Program-made: the position numbers and the translations under genes
Notes under the pieces: generated by a model
Databases searched by the model: none
What the model saw: only the letters and a program-made list of their open reading frames with translations
Told to the model about the DNA's origin: nothing
Shown here: positions 61,867 through 64,000 of the stretch, one piece after another
Layout of the letters: the number at the start of each line of letters is the position of its first letter
Numbering within the stretch: position 1 is the stretch's first letter
Assembly: GCF_003569045.1 (NCBI RefSeq)
Contig: NZ_BFCB01000003.1
Span: 1,426,001-1,490,000, forward strand
Origin: Aggregatilinea lenta
GTDB taxonomy: Bacteria; Chloroflexota; Anaerolineae; Aggregatilineales; Aggregatilineaceae
Reading direction: 5' to 3'
Length of the DNA stretch: 64,000 bases

Positions 61867-62748
61867 ATGCGCGTTCTGATTATGGGAATTTCTGGTATGT
61901 TGGGGCACAAGCTCTGGCAGGTCTTCAAGCCGCGTTTTGAAACGTGGGGAACCACCCGCGGAGACTTCGCTGAATTTGAGGTGTTTGGTGACCTTTTTGA
62001 TCGCGATCATATGGTATCTCACGTCAATGTGATGAACTTCGATAACGTTATTCGTGCCGTTGCCGTCGTTCAACCGGAGGTGCTCGTAAATGCTGTTGGC
62101 ATTATCAAACAACTGCCTTCATCAAAGGATTACATTACTTCGCTGACTATAAATGCCTTATTTCCACATCGGCTTGCCCAGCTTTGTCGAGCTGCAGATG
62201 TGCGGCTAATCCATATTAGCACTGACTGTGTGTTTTCTGGTCAGGCGGGCATGTATACCGAGAGTGATATTTCAGATGCCGAAGATCTTTACGGTCGCAC
62301 TAAGTTTCTAGGTGAAGTGACTGGATCAGGAAGCTTGACGATTCGCACTTCGATCATTGGTCGGGAATTAATTACAAACAATAGCCTGGTGGAATGGTTC
62401 TTAAGTAACAACGGCGGCAAGGTGCGCGGGTTTCGACAGGCGATCTATTCGGGTTTTCCAACAATCGTGCTGGCTAACATTATTGCCAATGCGATCGAAA
62501 ATTTCCCAGAGCTAACAGGACTGTATCAGATATCTGCCGATCCGATCAATAAATATGACTTGTTGTGCCTGTTGCGCGATGCTTATAAACAGCAAATTGA
62601 AGTCGAACCAACCGATGATGTAAAGATCGACCGCAGCCTAGATAGCACGCGTTTTCGCGAAGCAGTTAATTACTTGCCGCCCTCATGGCCGGAACTGGTC
62701 AACATTATGGTTGAAGATCCCCTTCCATATAAGAACTGGAGAAGCTAG
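61867..62748 (+). CDS. RmlD-type NDP-sugar reductase (SDR), probably in the FucNAc pathway
   Basis: A 293-residue extended short-chain dehydrogenase. It has the NAD(P) motif GISGMLGHKL, HISTDCVFSG, the catalytic YGRTK, and a substrate region GFPTIVLANII, matching dTDP-4-dehydrorhamnose-reductase-like enzymes. Beside a WbjB/FnlA-type dehydratase and a 2-epimerase it most likely fills the FnlB/CapF reductase step towards UDP-N-acetyl-L-fucosamine, but it lacks the cupin domain of CapF. The ATG at 61867 (MRVLIMG) is chosen over the open frame from 61834, with AAAGG before it. It ends three bases before the next gene. Confidence 0.85.
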   Translation: MRVLIMGISGMLGHKLWQVFKPRFETWGTTRGDFAEFEVFGDLFDRDHMVSHVNVMNFDNVIRAVAVVQPEVLVNAVGIIKQLPSSKDYITSLTINALFPHRLAQLCRAADVRLIHISTDCVFSGQAGMYTESDISDAEDLYGRTKFLGEVTGSGSLTIRTSIIGRELITNNSLVEWFLSNNGGKVRGFRQAIYSGFPTIVLANIIANAIENFPELTGLYQISADPINKYDLLCLLRDAYKQQIEVEPTDDVKIDRSLDSTRFREAVNYLPPSWPELVNIMVEDPLPYKNWRS

Positions 62749-62751
62749 GAT

Positions 62752-63819
62752 ATGCAGCAACTGCTTGAGGGAAAACATGTCTTGATTACAGGTGGAACGG
62801 GATCCCTAGGAAAAATTCTAACCCGTCGTCTGCTAAGCGGAGAACTGGGAACTCCCACTCAAGTCGTGATTCTTTCCCGGGACGAAGCCAAACAGCACTT
62901 TATGCGGCTTGAGTATATGCAAGTGGATTCTGCTACCGACGAGGTTATCTACCGGAATTTCCGCAATCTCCTGACCTTCCGAATCGGTGATGTACGTGAC
63001 TTTCATAGCGTCAGTTCTGCGTTACGTGGGATCGACATCGTGTTCAATGCAGCTGCGCTCAAACAGGTGCCAACGTGTGAATACTTTCCATATGAAGCTG
63101 TCCGTACAAATATTGAAGGCCCAGAGAATATTGTTCGTGCCATCCGCGAATTTGGGCTACCGGTACAAACAGTTGTTGGCATTTCAACCGACAAAGCCTG
63201 CAAGCCGATTAATGTTATGGGCATGACTAAGGCTATTCAGGAACGCGTTTTTATCCGTGCCAACCTAGACTGTCTCGCGACCCGTTTCATCTGTGTGCGT
63301 TACGGCAATGTGCTGGCTTCGCGCGGCTCAGTGATTCCGCTGTTTCATAAGCAAATCCGAAGCGGCGGTCCCCTCACAATCACTAGCCGTGAAATGACCC
63401 GTTACCTGATGAGTCTTAACGAAGCCGTCGATATTATCTTTACCGCGTTACGGGAAGCTAATCCAGGGGACACCTATGTCGCCAAAATTCCCTCCGCGCG
63501 GATTGTCGATTTGGCCGAAGTGCTTATCGGAGATCGTCAGGTTGACGTTCAAGTCATCGGAACACGCCCCGGTGAGAAGCTGCATGAGATTCTGGTCTCT
63601 GAGGAGGAAGTTTTTCGCACAGTCGAGCGCGGCAATTATTTCGCGATTCTTCCCATGCTGCCCGAGCTGCAGGTGAGCGGAGATGAAAAGCGGCCTTTGA
63701 CGGAGGAGTACAGTTCTGCCAGTCACCCGTTGGACAAAGACGGACTGTATAACATGTTAAAACGCCACCGCCTGTTTGTAGAAGACCAACCTGAATTCGA
63801 GAAAGAACTGCTACGGTGA
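62752..63819 (+). CDS. UDP-GlcNAc 4,6-dehydratase/5-epimerase, WbjB/FnlA/CapE-type
   Basis: A 355-residue soluble SDR. The Rossmann motif is TGGTGSLGK, and AALKQVPTCEYFP and GISTDKACKPINVMGMTKA follow. The active-site triad has the Met variant (VMGMTK), which with LKQVPTCEYFPYEA marks the WbjB/CapE/FnlA branch that makes UDP-2-acetamido-2,6-dideoxy-L-hexos-4-uloses, the first step to UDP-L-FucNAc. It lacks the membrane domain of the WbpM-like protein at 27704. It is preceded by the RmlD-type reductase and overlaps the start of a 2-epimerase (GTGA), so the three act in sequence. Confidence 0.92.
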   Translation: MQQLLEGKHVLITGGTGSLGKILTRRLLSGELGTPTQVVILSRDEAKQHFMRLEYMQVDSATDEVIYRNFRNLLTFRIGDVRDFHSVSSALRGIDIVFNAAALKQVPTCEYFPYEAVRTNIEGPENIVRAIREFGLPVQTVVGISTDKACKPINVMGMTKAIQERVFIRANLDCLATRFICVRYGNVLASRGSVIPLFHKQIRSGGPLTITSREMTRYLMSLNEAVDIIFTALREANPGDTYVAKIPSARIVDLAEVLIGDRQVDVQVIGTRPGEKLHEILVSEEEVFRTVERGNYFAILPMLPELQVSGDEKRPLTEEYSSASHPLDKDGLYNMLKRHRLFVEDQPEFEKELLR

Positions 63820-64000
63820 AAGTTATAACTCTTTTTGGAACTCGTCCGGAGATTATTCGCCTCAGTCAGGTTATTAAGCATCTAGACCAGTTCTGTGAAC
63901 AGATTCTCGTTCATACTGGCCAGAATTATGACCCGAATTTGAGCGATATTTTTCTTCGTGATCTAGAACTGCGTCAGCCCGATGTCCATATGAGTATTCG
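63816..64000 (+). CDS. UDP-N-acetylglucosamine 2-epimerase family, WecB/FnlC-like (cut by window end)
   Basis: The frame opens with GTG at 63816, overlapping the previous stop by four bases, and runs off the window after about 61 residues. VKVITLFGTRPEIIRLSQVI and ILVHTGQNYDPNLSDIFLRD are the typical N-terminal motifs of non-hydrolysing UDP-GlcNAc 2-epimerases (GTRPE, HTGQ). In this order of genes it should be the WbjD/FnlC/CapG step giving UDP-L-FucNAc. The C-terminal active-site half is not visible. Confidence 0.9.
   Translation, partial: MKVITLFGTRPEIIRLSQVIKHLDQFCEQILVHTGQNYDPNLSDIFLRDLELRQPDVHMSI

Overview
The window reads as chromosomal DNA of a bacterium of probable Chloroflexota (Anaerolineae-like) type. 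This is inferred from the gene mix: a cbb3-type oxidase with a multi-heme c subunit, a two-domain multicopper oxidase beside a ZIP transporter, GT87 and ligase-TPR membrane proteins, a Uma2 nuclease, and a receiver/thioredoxin-reductase fusion. No 16S gene or other decisive marker is present, so the phylum is a guess. Base composition changes visibly along the window: about 36-42.4 kb looks GC-rich, while 8.7-15.8 kb and 51.3-61.8 kb are clearly more AT-rich (judged by eye). This fits a mosaic of resident and acquired segments.

Layout. 1-2770 (minus): cbb3-type oxidase subunits, CcoN and a four-heme CcoO-like protein cut by the window edge. 3371-5008: a degraded insertion sequence with clear terminal inverted repeats, sitting inside a broken helix-turn-helix gene, plus a second remnant of the same element. 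5119-7378 (minus): multicopper oxidase and ZIP metal transporter, translationally coupled. 7660-15768 (minus): the most unusual segment, a compact operon of a small P-loop NTPase, four paralogous HEAT-repeat proteins and a radical SAM/SPASM enzyme, driven by a near-consensus promoter. 15863-17095: an intact IS3-family element. 17648-20700 (minus): an MBOAT O-acyltransferase and its secreted/SGNH-like partner. 20771-22762: an old IS end, a WD40 tail and an IS200/IS605 element (tnpA, tnpB). 22850-23657: an AIM24-family protein and tRNA-Ala(CGC). 23773-29587: polytopic sugar transferase, O-antigen-ligase/TPR protein, and a divergent membrane-bound NDP-sugar dehydratase. 29676-31836: an SLC13/ArsB-type permease with a universal stress protein. 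32471-35058: tandem secreted alpha/beta hydrolases. 36079-42367: an M28 peptidase and a LolD/MacB-type ABC exporter pair. 42780-51270: an accessory stretch with a tyrosine recombinase at each end, holding Uma2, DUF4256, three DHFR/RibD-like reductases, palindromic mobile-element-like DNA, a receiver/thioredoxin-reductase fusion and a PNPOx-fold protein.

51372-64000 (plus): a capsule/exopolysaccharide locus. MurA and MurB homologues lead into a Wzx flippase, glycosyltransferases, a CapA-like metallophosphatase, a Wzy/ligase, a CapK-like adenylating enzyme, and three genes matching the UDP-N-acetyl-L-fucosamine pathway (RmlD-type reductase, WbjB/FnlA-type dehydratase-epimerase, and the start of a WecB/FnlC-type 2-epimerase). 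They form a typical Wzx/Wzy-dependent assembly line: nucleotide sugars are made in the cytosol, assembled on a lipid carrier, flipped and polymerised.

The best candidate for an undescribed system is the HEAT/radical-SAM/NTPase operon. Its four HEAT proteins differ in the middle but share near-identical N-terminal and C-terminal signatures, and their ribosome-binding leaders are duplicated too.
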